Part shown: piece after piece, positions 10,720 to 20,590 of the stretch
How positions within the stretch are numbered: position 1 is the first letter of the stretch
How the letters are laid out: each line of letters starts with the position of its first letter
From: Gymnopilus junonius
Taxonomy: Eukaryota; Basidiomycota; Agaricomycetes; Agaricales; Galerinaceae
Direction: 5' to 3'
DNA length: 21,746 nucleotides
Assembly (NCBI GenBank): GCA_015501075.1
Contig: JADNYJ010000525.1
Coordinates: forward strand, 1 to 21,746
Notes under the pieces: generated by a model
The model's input: the letters and a program-made list of their open reading frames with translations, nothing else
What the model was told of the DNA's origin: nothing
The model's database searches: none
Program-made: the position numbers and the translations under genes

Positions 10720-11880
10720 GTAAGTCCACTGACCAAACGGAGGTAGCTTCCCTTTCCTGCTTCTTCACGTGCTAATAGGATCCTAAAAATTGTTAACCCC
10801 TTTCTTCTTCGGTCTTTTCTTCTTGGATCCCGCAACGTAGAAACCTTTCCCCGAAGAGCTCAAGGAAAAGGTTTTCCTCAACAGAATGGACGATATCGAG
10901 TCACTCAAAGCTTGTGCTCTGACGTGTTGTACATACCGTTTTCTGAAAGGTTTATCTTCTGAAAGATAGTGATCGGCTCCCTTTATCTACTTAAACGCCT
11001 ATCCGCTACCCCATTTCCGCGCATGTCGCCGTATTCCGAATCACTTCAGCTCGCTGCTCGTATGCTAGATAAATCAATGGCATTGAATGTATACTAAGTA
11101 TTCTAAGAAGCCTCTAGCTCGTCACCATCCCCTTAAAATTGGCATCCTTTCAGCCTCCAGTACGCTAGACTTATTGGCCTGGAGTTTCGGTTTCGGTTTA
11201 TTCAGGTGGTCTACTCTAACATGCTTCCATCGAGACCCTTGTAAGTCAAACCGTCACCTCCTTGTAGATATTTTGTCCACGAAGGTACGGTTTCAAATTG
11301 TACGTAGACTATTGGAAGCCGACTGGTCAACCACTCACTCTGGTTACTAGGCACTGCTAGTAAGTCATGCTTCTGGCCCTACTGCATATTGGACCACCTA
11401 TTGAGTCAAACTACTCGTTGACTGCTTATGGATTCCGGCACATGGTTGTTGATGGCCCTCAAGAATCTAACCAACCTCCCTAATCCTCTCGAAGGCCTGA
11501 GAATCCATCTTAACTATGCTACTTCAGGATAGCTCTACGGTCTAACGCACTGGGTGGGTATTACGCGCCTTCTCGAGAACAGGACAGCATTTACCTCATT
11601 GCAAAAGCTTGATTTACACATATCTTCAAAGGAGGATGACTCTGCGGATGCTCAGGCAGCACTCTCCTCATTTTCGTCCATTTTTAATTCCTGCCTGGCA
11701 GGTGTTAGACTGTCCGGCAGATTTTCCACGACTCTAGTGCGTCTGGGATCATCGATCACCACTCTGTATCAATGTACTGACTGTTCTAAGATTTCTAATA
11801 TTGTAGCCTTGTTGAATTTTGGCCTCATAAACCACTACCGGAAGAATACAACTTTCGGAAACTTGTAATCGACCCAGATG
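10720..11880 (+). pseudogene. Relic of F-box/LRR-like gene, copy B
   Basis: The best-preserved copy of the local family. It opens with the shared block CCACTGACCAAACGG (10726-10740) and GTAGCTTCC (10743). Near 11115-11170 a frame reads LARHHPLKIGILSASSTLDL followed by LAW, recalling the LART...ALDLLW helix of basidiomycete F-box proteins. At 11440-11620 come TWLLMALKNLTNL, NPLEGLRIHLNY and NRTAFTSLQKLDLHI, which are LRR-like, with a stop between them. The open frame 11554-11868 continues with a Ser/Ala-rich stretch. Stops and frame changes prevent a full model. Some gaps may be introns, so a split living gene is not excluded. The product would be a substrate-recognition subunit of a cullin-RING ligase, inferred only from this weak resemblance. 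Confidence 0.45.
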
Positions 11881-12029
11881 CATACGGGTCACAATGTACC
11901 TCCTAGATCTGCTGTCCAGCAGAAATCTTGTTCATAAAATATGTTTCCTTATAAGAACTAGCATCATGTGTTTTCCTTGAAATGGAATGAAATAGATCTG
12001 GCATGTTTTCCGAGTCATTCGTACTTAAA

Positions 12030-13450
12030 AGCTTGTCAAGTGAGTCCATTGACCAAACGGGGTAGTCTACCTTTTCGAGAGCCTATTATTTCACGTGCAT
12101 TGACACAGGAAATTTGTAGTATCATAAGCTTCTTGGCTCCAAGTCTTTGCCTTTCAGCCAGCGAGGGCTATCTTCATTAATCTGCGCTGGAAGACGTCTA
12201 TCGCAATCAGGAATGACTCTCGATGAATCATTCGTTGGCGAACTAGCTACCCCGCCTCCGGTGCCTCAAGAGTTGGCTATCAATTATCGGTCGAATGAAT
12301 TTGACTCGTTTCGCTCGGACACTGCTTCAATCCCTAGTTGAAGGGTTGGCTTCACCCTTGCTGACATCTGCACCTCCCATATGCCTCTACGATCCCTATT
12401 GGATTACATCGCTCAGTGTGGGATCGACCATCGGTCTTACCATTTGGTTCTATAAATCTTGGAATTCTTAAAGGGCTCCCAACCATCTACGTGAGACTAG
12501 ACATCGGTCAGAATATTACAATGGGGGATTGAAATGACGACATGCCGTGGCTTTGCAACCTTTTCAAGACCTTTCCCCGATGATGATGATGATCATTCCA
12601 GCAGATGGTCCCTTAAGGAACGCACTGGTGTTCGCCTACACACAATGTCCAATTGTATGCTACGTATACTACCCGTCAGACCGCTTTGATCAGCTCCCAA
12701 ATCCCTTCCCACCTTCCCGCCGTTAGGCAGGAGCACTTGCTAAAACCTGGACCACTTTACTTTTTAATCATTTTTGCGGGCCTTCAGGAGTCTCAAAGTT
12801 GTTCTCGCCTTCGAAACACACTCACAAGTGTCCAAAGGTGGTCAGACAAAAGGAAATCCTTCTCACAGAACTAACTGGCAGCATGATAAAAATGTCGGCC
12901 TCCAGAATCAGAATCAATCCATAATAACTCACACTGCATTGCCGGTTGGGCTAGTATCCATGGCACATGCCAGCCATATCAAAGAGTCATAGTGCAAGAA
13001 ATATGAATTTAGCGATTTATTTGAGGGTCGCTGGTTCCCTCGTCAGACTTATAAGAGACTGCAGAGGTGTGCTTGCCGCCAGCTTCAGTCCTATTCTCGG
13101 CTGATTTGCAACAACTTGGGTTATCATTTCCTTAGATCGTCCCAACCCGCTTGAAGAGTTCCGAGTTCACATAAACTACTCATCTGTAGATGACCCGTAC
13201 GACTTTTAAATCTTCGTCTGGAACGGACTTGCCGACATTCTGAAAGACCGAAATGCGTTCCCTTCTTTTCGCAAACTCACTTTCAAATCCCTGCATATGA
13301 CCAGTCAGATGCAGAAGACATGCACCATTTCCTGTCAATGGGACTTTTCAGGGCTTGTCAAAACCGGCATTTATGACCTCAATCCAATTTTCTATAGGAA
13401 CGTAATAAGAACACTTTCCATTCCGGATATATTTTGATCAAGGGAGTTCT
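12030..13450 (+). pseudogene. Relic of F-box/LRR-like gene, copy C
   Basis: It begins with the same leader block as copy B, TCCATTGACCAAACGG at 12045-12060. The peptide pattern recurs further on: NPLEEFRVHINY at about 13144 (NPLEGLRIHLNY in B at 11482) and DRNAFPSFRKLTFKS at about 13246 (NRTAFTSLQKLDLHI in B). These shared pieces lie 1.66-1.67 kb apart in B and C, showing a tandem duplication. An in-frame stop lies between the two pieces in both copies, which may mark a short intron or shared decay. No continuous frame was found over the rest. A GAT microsatellite lies at about 12578-12592. Confidence 0.42.
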
Positions 13451-13742
13451 ATCACGATAGTCTTTGGTCGTTTACCCTCGAGTTGTCTTGGGCGAGGAAG
13501 GGAGAATTCGACAACACAAAACTGGTGTAGGGAACTATTGATGAAACTGAAGTACGACGAAGGGTATTCTACATACTATATATAACCACAATGGACGGGA
13601 AATACATCCTACTAACATAGAAGATTAAGCATAATGTCCATAACAATAAATATGCGACCAGTAAGCCATGAGATATACAGAAGACTGAGTGGTGAATATG
13701 GTACAACATCTTGGTGAGTCACTGGCTAGCAGCGGTGTTCGT

Positions 13743-15087
13743 CTACTTTTTCCTGCCCTTCTTCTGTGGCGCGGTCGTGGTGATCAGGTCGACATCCTTA
13801 ACGGTTTTGATGCAAACAGAGCAGTACCACTTTTCGGGAGTAGGCTGCTTGAGGCCGACGCAAGCAAGATGGAACTGATGAGAGAAGGGTCAGTATAAAG
13901 GACAAATGCCACAATGAACCAAGAAACGCACCCATTCATAGGGACAACCACCTTCGTTATCGCATGCGATCATCTATTGATAAGATTGTTAGTCTAGAAT
14001 ATGCCTCAAATGAAAAGGAAGAAAGCACTGACGTCTCCATAGCTCTGCTTCTGGCAGAAACAGTATGGTGTCTCATCTTCAGCTTCCTCCTCAGCTTCCA
14101 TGTCTTCATCCCCTTCGGCATCTTGATCACTGTCCTCAGGAGGAAGTTGTATCTGTCGCGACAGCCGGGACTTCTGCTGAACGTGAGTTGATGCGATTGT
14201 TGTTGCAGGAGACACCGAGCGGTGTTTGGTTGGAGTAGCGGCCGGAGATATCTTGATGGAGGTCGTTGTTGTGAGGCGGCGTTCTGTGGAGACAAGATTG
14301 CGTAAGAACAAATGGGCGAAAGGAAAACAGGTCAGACATACTTTTCGTAGTGTGGCTGGCAGGTGGTGGTGAGGCAGCAACGACACTTTGAGCAGCAATC
14401 GATCGCGGTAGCTCTGCCAGTGGAATCGCCAATGCATTCCTGAGACTCTCACTGATAGCCAGAGCAGGATTCCTGCCTGGGGCACCAAACGCATCAGCAC
14501 TCAGTGTAGGGAGCAGAGTGAGGGGTTTAGAAGTTGCAGCCATCGAAGCAGCAATGACTTCTGGAGAATCTCCCTGCAGCGTCCGTACTTTCATTATGTC
14601 ATAGTCCAGCCGTGTACGTGTCCTGGTTATGATATCAATGAGCCGCTCTGCTAGAGCACATTTTTCTGACGCTAGCTCTTGAATTTCGGCATAACAGGCG
14701 GATACCTTGGCGGGAATAGACACGGATTTCGGAGAAGGAGCTCGAGAAGACGGTGAAGGAGGGGTTGCAGAAGCAGAAGACGCGCGGCGAGAGTGGCGAA
14801 TGTACTTTGCAGAGTCTTTGTCGATTTCTTGCTGCAGTTCTACCAGAATTTCCAGAATTTCAGCTAAATTCAGCGTAGAATAAGCATTTTACGTACCTAA
14901 GACCTTAGCCTCACAATAACGTATTTCCTGCAGTATGTGGGACACTTCATGGGGCAAATTATCGATACCTGCTCGTCATAATTGTAAGTTGTCAATGAGA
15001 ATAACACGCAAAGCGGCACCACTGACTGTATATGAATTCTGTCGCGACGTTGGCGGCTTCTTCGAGGTTTGGTATCTGCGATGACAT
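13743..15087 (-). CDS. ING-family PHD-finger protein (histone H3K4me3 reader; NuA4 or Rpd3 complex subunit type), 351 aa
   Basis: Chromatin protein of the inhibitor-of-growth family (yeast relatives Yng1, Yng2, Pho23), which ties histone acetyltransferase or deacetylase complexes to methylated H3K4 in the nucleus. Six exons: 15087-15027, 14968-14897, 14839-14342, 14283-14033, 13973-13932 and 13874-13743. The introns are 57-59 nt, all GT-AG and in phase. N-terminal ING helix domain: NLEEAANVATEFIYSIDNLP (8-27), then EVSHILQEIRYCEAKVLELQ, continuing to about residue 130. A Ser/Pro/Thr-rich linker and an acidic stretch (about 262-281) precede the PHD finger. Zinc ligands: C285, C287, C298, C304, H310, C313, C326, C329. 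Y284, M295 and W308 sit where the H3K4me3 cage is in relatives. The tail ends in basic KKGRKK. The C298-C304 gap is one residue longer than in human ING proteins. I cannot assign Yng2 or Pho23 type from sequence alone. The upstream gene is an MFS transporter on the same strand, 349 bp away. Confidence 0.93.
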
Positions 15088-15435
15088 TACGATGAGAAGA
15101 ATGCCGTCTGTTCGTCGACAGAGACGGCGTGGCGACTTGGAGGTTAGGAAACAAGGATGGTCGGCTAACGATTGGGCGCTGCGACCAGGCCTAACTTGGA
15201 GCTTACTCAGCAATGGCGCGAGTCAGGTCGGCCCGAGCCTCGCCAAAGCCTCGGCCCCGTTTGGGCAACCGGTATTAGAATGCATTCTACACAAATTCCA
15301 TGTCACAGTATTCACGGACTGAAAGACTAAATTACAATGGTTCTTCTGTCACCCAAGGGTGTCTGCCAATCTTTACTTATAAAAGCAAAAAATCCCAAGT
15401 CTATATATTTTAATGCTGTAGGTTGGTTTTAAATT
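15088..15435. other. Intergenic region between ING and MFS genes
   Basis: 348 bp holding the ING promoter and the MFS 3' end, both on the minus strand. No clear TATA box or further gene was seen. An open plus-strand frame at 15032-15322 is mostly antisense to ING exon 1 and is not called. Confidence 0.5.
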
Positions 15436-17622
15436 TTAGAGTTTACCAAATATCCGCCTTAGAATAAGATGTCTAGTAATAAGCATCAGAACAACTCCTA
15501 TAAGAGCTGCAGAACCTATACGGAATAACCAGGGAATTCAGATAATGTTTAAAGGAGGTTCAAGGGAATTGGCGAACCTGCATAGTACCCAACGGCCTTG
15601 AAGTTTCCGGGTCGCCGTGTTAATAGCTCCAGATATGGAGGACCAATCAGAGCGCCAAACGCTGTGATGGTCAGGAACATGCCATTCTTCTTCCGACATC
15701 GTAAGTTTCACCCATCTCCATTAAGGGGTTGCTCAAGAGGGAACATATACACCTGATGAAAATCTATGCTCCTCATTAGCCATTTGGTTCGAAGGATACA
15801 GATGAAGAGCTTTATATACCCATAGATGATTGTCACCGCTATCAGGGACGACTTTGTTTGGGCGAAGGGCACGCGTAAGTTAAGACAGCAGCACAAGTGG
15901 TAAAAGGAAGCATAACGTTCATTGGACCTATGCGTGCGCTTGAGTATTTATCCCAAAAAAGCAGCGCTAAAATGCTCACCCAGTCGATCACATAGATTAC
16001 AGCTGTGTATCGACCAAACAACGAGCTGGCGTTTGCAATGGCGACGAGTAGAATGAAAGTTATCCGAAATTCCGATTTCTGCTGCGCTCACACTGACATA
16101 AGTAGGACTACAATGTGATCAGAAAGTGAAGGAGCAGGGATTAAAACGTAACACACCGGTATATATGCCAAGAAAAGTGAAGAAACCCGCAGCGCAATAA
16201 ATACTATACGGGGCATACTTGAAAGCAGCCAAGTTTAATAATCCGCCTGATACTTTGCGAGCAGGTAACGCGATCGAGCAACTAAGCAGAGAAAAGATCA
16301 GGCAGATCCAATGGGCCCGATCAAAGCAGGATGCTCACCAGTTAGACGCAATTAGTACAGCCAGTAGAATAAATCCAACTATTCTCATTGTCCACGGGAA
16401 TCTTGCAGATACGTGAGTGCATGAAATACATCTGAATATTATATTATTGTACCGCACCTACGCGTGGTATGAGATTTTTTACAGCTATTGGGAGAAGAGT
16501 CCCTCCAAGCGATGATCCTATAGCAATAAATCCCATGGCAAGCCTCGGCGCTTCTTAAACCAATGAGCGACAATAGCAGTTGTAGGTCCAAAGATTCCTC
16601 CACATCCAAACTGTAACAGACACAAGGTCAGTCAAATATGCTGCACATTCGAGGTATAGATCCTTACCCCAACCAAAGCCCTTGACATAATAAAAGTTGC
16701 CAATACTCCTTACACTCAGCAGCTAGAAACGTTGCGATCACAAGGATGGCACTAGACGGCAGGAATATTGACCGAAAATATCCCAAGTCGAAGAGCCGAC
16801 CCACAATCAAAGCTGGGAAGAACACCAACGAATACTATACCCCAGCATCAATTAATCCAAATCGCGTCACATTTGAGGGCTAAAACACACCAACCTGGAT
16901 CGATCCAATCCACGCACTTCAATTTCACAATTAGGCTACGGTTTGTGACATTTAACAGCAAAATGCTCACATGTTTGAAGGTGGCGTGTTTGGAATTAAA
17001 GTCTCCTCATAATAGCTCTGGAATATCTATATGCCTGCATTAATTCCACAAGGCGTTAACGAAGGGCGGATATGAGGAGCTGACTCACACCCCAGGAGTT
17101 CACATAACCGAACCTGTACAAAAATAGAACAATAAATGTCAGATGGCAGGTCTGTTTAAAACATGCGAGAGAAGCAAGGAAGAAGAGGCACAGTTAAAAA
17201 TTGTAGTGTGCAGAAGGCAAAGAAATGCATAGGATGGAAAGGGGTGGTGGTTGGAATAATAAGAGCCCGACATCGAGGGAAAATGAAGGACTTGCGTTGC
17301 GAAAGTGTTACACATCCCTAACGAAAGTGAAAAAGATGAGTCAAAAAACATCGGTCAACCGGGCTCTGAGAAAAGCGGAAGACGGTTGTCAATGGCATAC
17401 CCCAATCACAACCATCCACGCCTTGAGACCACCGTCAGGATAGTCATCTTCCTCCTTGCTTCTTCCATGCACTTCTTCCACATCTGCGTTTGCTTCATAC
17501 TTCTCCTTCTCGATCGAGTTCTTCTCAACGTCCGAGGTGCGCACATTCTCTCCAATCGTGATATCGTTTGAGTGGTGTGAATGAAAGTCATTCTTATCGT
17601 CATGGTCGTGAGAGAGTGTCAT
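15436..17622 (-). CDS. MFS transporter, monocarboxylate-porter type, 13 exons with multiple one-base frame breaks
   Basis: Membrane transporter of the major facilitator superfamily; such fungal proteins are proton-coupled carriers of small acids or other metabolites, substrate unknown. Exons: 17622-17401, 17317-17296, 17113-17089, 17026-16971, 16916-16895, 16834-16668, 16610-16458, 16401-16339, 16281-16157, 16107-15980, 15927-15820, 15763-15578 and 15515-15436; about 450 residues in all. A His/Asp/Glu-rich cytosolic tail (1-60) precedes the family signature DYPDGGLKAWMVVIG (60-74). Then come MCNTFA, FGYVNSWG, IFQSYYEETL, AWIGSIQ, YSLVFFPALIVGRLFDLGYF, FGCGGIFGPTTAIVAHWFKK, LPARKVSGG, YVSVSAAEIGISDNF and GNFKAVGYYAG, ending in TAA. 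Splice sites are intact, but at least ten points lack one base, mostly in runs of the same base (see findings). It is therefore either a sequencing artefact over a working gene or a young pseudogene. Intron 2 uses a GC donor. Confidence 0.85.
17114..17295 (-). other. Probable GC-AG intron in the MFS gene (intron 2, 182 nt)
   Basis: Splicing AC|GCAAGT (from 17295) to TACAG|G (17114) joins MCNTFA and T to FGYVNSWG in phase, as expected for the family. The nearest GT donor (GTCCTT) gives the wrong phase. GCAAGT is the standard form of the rare GC donor. This intron is two to three times longer than the other introns of the gene. Confidence 0.6.
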
Positions 17623-17736
17623 AAGTGGGAAAGCGTAATGGAGGGAGGCAACAAAGGAAAGATGAAAAGAAGGGTATGGGGCTATGGAAAAAGCGGAGGA
17701 CGCACTCGCGGGGGCATTTCGGTGGACGAGGTAAGC

Positions 17737-17746
17737 TTTATATATA
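17737..17746 (-). promoter_or_regulatory. TATA box of the MFS transporter gene
   Basis: TATATATAAA-like sequence on the minus strand about 115 bp above the MFS ATG at 17622, nearly the same spacing as in the hydrolase gene. A pyrimidine-rich leader follows. Confidence 0.55.
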
Positions 17747-17869
17747 GGATTTGCTGAAAAAGTGTTGAAATCCCAGGAAGTGACCATATTTCGCTTCCGC
17801 ACGTCCCACAGAACATATGGCCGCCACTGGCCAGCGGTGAAGCAGGCACATAAGTTGCAATTTGATGAT

Positions 17870-18815
17870 CGATCCCTTTCGCTCTTGCGACGGGATTGGA
17901 CCCGGCAGATGACACAATGTTCCTTCCGGGGGAATCATATTTGCTAGGAGACAACGGACCGGTTGGATTGCGAGGAGGCTGTCGGTTAGATCTAACGGGG
18001 ACGTTCGTTCAATCAAATTTCCTCCTGGAAGTTTGAAGAGATAGAAGAACTTCGAGGTTCCAACGCCTCATAAAAGAGCCACCGATCCATGCCCGAAGGC
18101 AACAACATCCAACTCTGGAACTTGAGAAGGAACGATGCTGTCAGGAAGGCTCCAATGAGTAGTTTTCCTGAACAGTCTACTAGAAGAAAGAAAGTCACAC
18201 TGCTGGGCAATACCTATAGCCTACGGTCGTGTGGAAAAGTTCCAAAGCCGCCGCATTAGTAAACGATAAAGGGATGATGATACAATTGTAACGTTTACTC
18301 AAGAAATGTATCTTTTATCATTCTGGAATTCCCAAAGGCTTTAATAGAAGGTTTTGCTACGCGCCTCGATGCGAGTTTCTGCTGAGAAATAATCGAATGA
18401 ATAATCAGAAGAGTAATAACTTAAATAAGCTCACCAAAGATGGAGACTCACTTACACATTGTAATATGGAACGCTGGAGCTGTTCTTAGGACCTGAGGTA
18501 AATGAGCATGCTGATAATGAGCTACCCGTTGTACTTAACTTAACAGATTGCGCTTGTGAATTTTACATAAAATTCTGGACATCGAAATGCGACCCAGAAG
18601 TGTGTAGTATAATCAAATACGAACCTAATGTACGTCTTGCTGTAACAACGACTCCTTCAAACAGCTGGAAGTATGAAGTACAGAAACCGGACAGGACGGA
18701 TATTCCACTACAAAGTATCACCTCGATCAGCTCGCTCTCCGCTTCCATAGTCGTTGAAGAAAAAGGAAAACGGTTGAAAATGGACATCCCTGAAACCGAA
18801 ACGTTAGCATCGTAA
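17870..18815 (+). CDS. Probable unrecognised gene, plus strand, fragmentary (3' exon best seen)
   Basis: I do not recognise the family. The last exon, 18547-18815, is open from a good acceptor (CTTAACTTAACAG) to TAA and reads CACEFYIKFWTSKCDPEVC, then YEPNVRLAVTTTPSNSWKY, and ends PETETLAS. A 49-50 nt intron with a GTAAAT donor precedes it. Across that intron the frame LELFLGPE joins only if one more G stood at the donor. A second open piece at about 17878-18030 reads LDPADDTMFLPGESYLLGDN and GLRGGCRLDLTGTFVQSNFL, and then shifts frame. The start is not located, and the two pieces might belong to different genes. The reverse strand is also open over the last exon (18563-18898) with a hydrophobic reading, so strand is a judgement. 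I prefer plus because of the splice signals and because the stop lies tail-to-tail with the next gene. Confidence 0.4.
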
Positions 18816-18940
18816 CTTCCATAGCGTAAAGGCAAACCAAAGGAGAAAAAAGAGAGAGAGAAAGATGGAAAGAAAAGGTTCGTAACGCTCATCGTCATCC
18901 ATGTTCCTCTTCTCTTACTTCAAATTTGATTAAAATCAAA

Positions 18941-20590
18941 TCAAACATCATTACCCCCCTCAGATGCAGAGTCTCCACACCTGAGCCCAAGCTCAAGCTC
19001 AAGATCCGCCGGTCTCGGAAACTCCCAAAATTCGAGATCATCCACATCCTCTTCTTCTTCTTCGCTGGGAAAGTGTTAGTGTTTTCAAAATCAGCGTGTA
19101 TAGAGTTAACAGCTAAAACTGGAAGTGTGAGGTTGCTCACTAATGGCCGTTTTCTTCCCTCATAATACGGTCAAGGTCCAACATCTCCCAGTTCCATCCG
19201 CACGTACTGGAAGGATCGATCAGCTTTCCTGTCTCATCAGTATCAATATCGGTATTTGTGGCATCTTCTTCTGACGCAGGCGCATCGCTCGGGGGACAAA
19301 TTCACAAGGTCCGCTAAGCGACAAGGCGCTACGTCCATAACGCAGGTGTACAGGTCCCGACATCTCGAGATGAACTGCTGCATGCTCCGCGTGTCCTCGT
19401 CGTCTGAGTCGTATTGGGGTCCATAAGGCATTTGGCATCTGCAAGCTCGTGTTCAAGATGGGCGAGAAGGGATTCGGGGATGGATAGAAAAGGGGGTATT
19501 TGGTCCTTCCTACGCGGTTAAACGAAAATAAATGAGACATCAACCAAGTTATCAACATGCGCTCAGGAATTCCACTTGGAGACTTACTTGATTATATTCA
19601 ACCTTGAATTTCACAGCTAAATCGAAGGGGTTGGCGTAGACATATATATGATCTCCAGAAGACTTCCAGTCCAAGTCAATGTCGTTTACTTCCTCAGAAA
19701 AGTCGTCTTTAACCAATGCCGCCTAAGCGACCTTTCTGAAACATCGCTTAGTCCGGCGGGATGATACTATGGCTACGGTTATTGCTGTCGCCATCGCCAG
19801 CACAGCGTGAGACGAGACAATAGACTTCCACAGTGAAGTAATCAGGATCTTTCTCGTTTATTGTCACCGCGCACACTGTAGCAGGGCGATAGGGTGGTCG
19901 GTGATTATAGTTATCGAAGCCGCAATGCATAATGGGGAAAGGCGTGCTGAGAGAGCGGCGAGTGGCTTAGGAAACTAGAGTCGGATTGAGAGGTACAGAT
20001 TCATAGTCGAGAGTTTTCTCTGGGTTGACCCGTAAAAGGACGACATCGCAGGGTTTGAGGTGCGCAGTGGTGTTATTATCGGTTTCTCTACTTTCGCGTG
20101 TTGAGGAGCAGCTATATTCACTCCGCAGGACGGGCGTCGTTACATTACGATTAAGTGCACGAGTCGATCAGAGGAAAAGAAAAAACACCTACCACCCCAA
20201 CCCGGCTCGTCCCATTCAAATTGTCCATCTTCTGTCCATTCCTGATTTGAGGTTGTTTGGGGGTTAGGACATGCTCTGCTGGGTGCATGAATGGGATAGA
20301 GCGCTGGCTCACCAAATCGGCCAGAACCGATTCTTTTCACTTTGTGGAATTGACCCAGGATAGTTTTGTTCTCCATGATGTACAGCCGGTTCAGAGCATA
20401 AACTAAGGAACTCCAAATTTTCAAGTCCGCACTCCAGAACATCAAACAAGAAAGAGTACAGAACCAGGAGAGAAACCTCTGCTTCAAATTCAGTACTCGA
20501 AGCAGAGTGTCGAAGGGTCGAATTTGAAAGTAGCGTAGGTGACCACTGGCAAGTCGAAAGAAAAGCAAAGCCGAGAGCAGTCGGCAAATG
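18941..20590 (-). CDS. Unrecognised multi-exon gene rich in Trp and acidic residues, frame broken
   Basis: No family recognised. Coding-looking pieces follow in order on the minus strand. First, about 20585-20320 (EFEAEVSLLVLYSFLFDVL ... SEKNRFWPIW). Then, after an intron with a CTAAC branch point, 20248 to about 20200 (EWTEDGQFEWDEPGWG). Next, about 20110-19970 (HLKPCDVVLLRVNPEKTLDY), about 19968-19760 (PPYRPATVCAVTINEKDPDY) and about 19720-19588 (DFSEEVNDIDLDWKSSGDHI ... FKVEYNQ). An intron 19587-19510 leads to exon 19509-19141 (PESLLAHLEHELADAK, MPYGPQYDSDDEDTRSMQQF, CGWNWEMLDLDRIM). After a 76-nt intron comes 19064-18941 (EEEEEDVDDLEFWEFPRPAD ... GGNDV, TGA). The C-terminal part is the most certain. 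Several junctions or runs (AAA, CCCCC, GG before a donor) appear one base short, as in the MFS gene. No ATG start is located. The protein looks soluble and acidic. Confidence 0.5.

Noticed and set aside
14897..15213. Alternative ORFs over the ING 5' end starting upstream at 15213
   Set aside because: The upstream codons are not ATG-supported and do not match the family. The ATG at 15087 gives the expected ING N terminus after splicing.
17682..17954. Minus-strand frame containing FCGTCGSEIW, like a zinc motif of GFA/CENP-V proteins
   Set aside because: No other part of that fold is present, the frame overlaps the MFS TATA box and upstream region, and the plus strand reads better there. Probably chance.
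20140..20568. Minus-strand open frame with VKRIGSGRFGE, like a kinase glycine loop
   Set aside because: No further kinase motifs follow. The frame crosses a good intron (GTGAGC, CTAAC branch, AG), and the spliced alternative reading is more protein-like.
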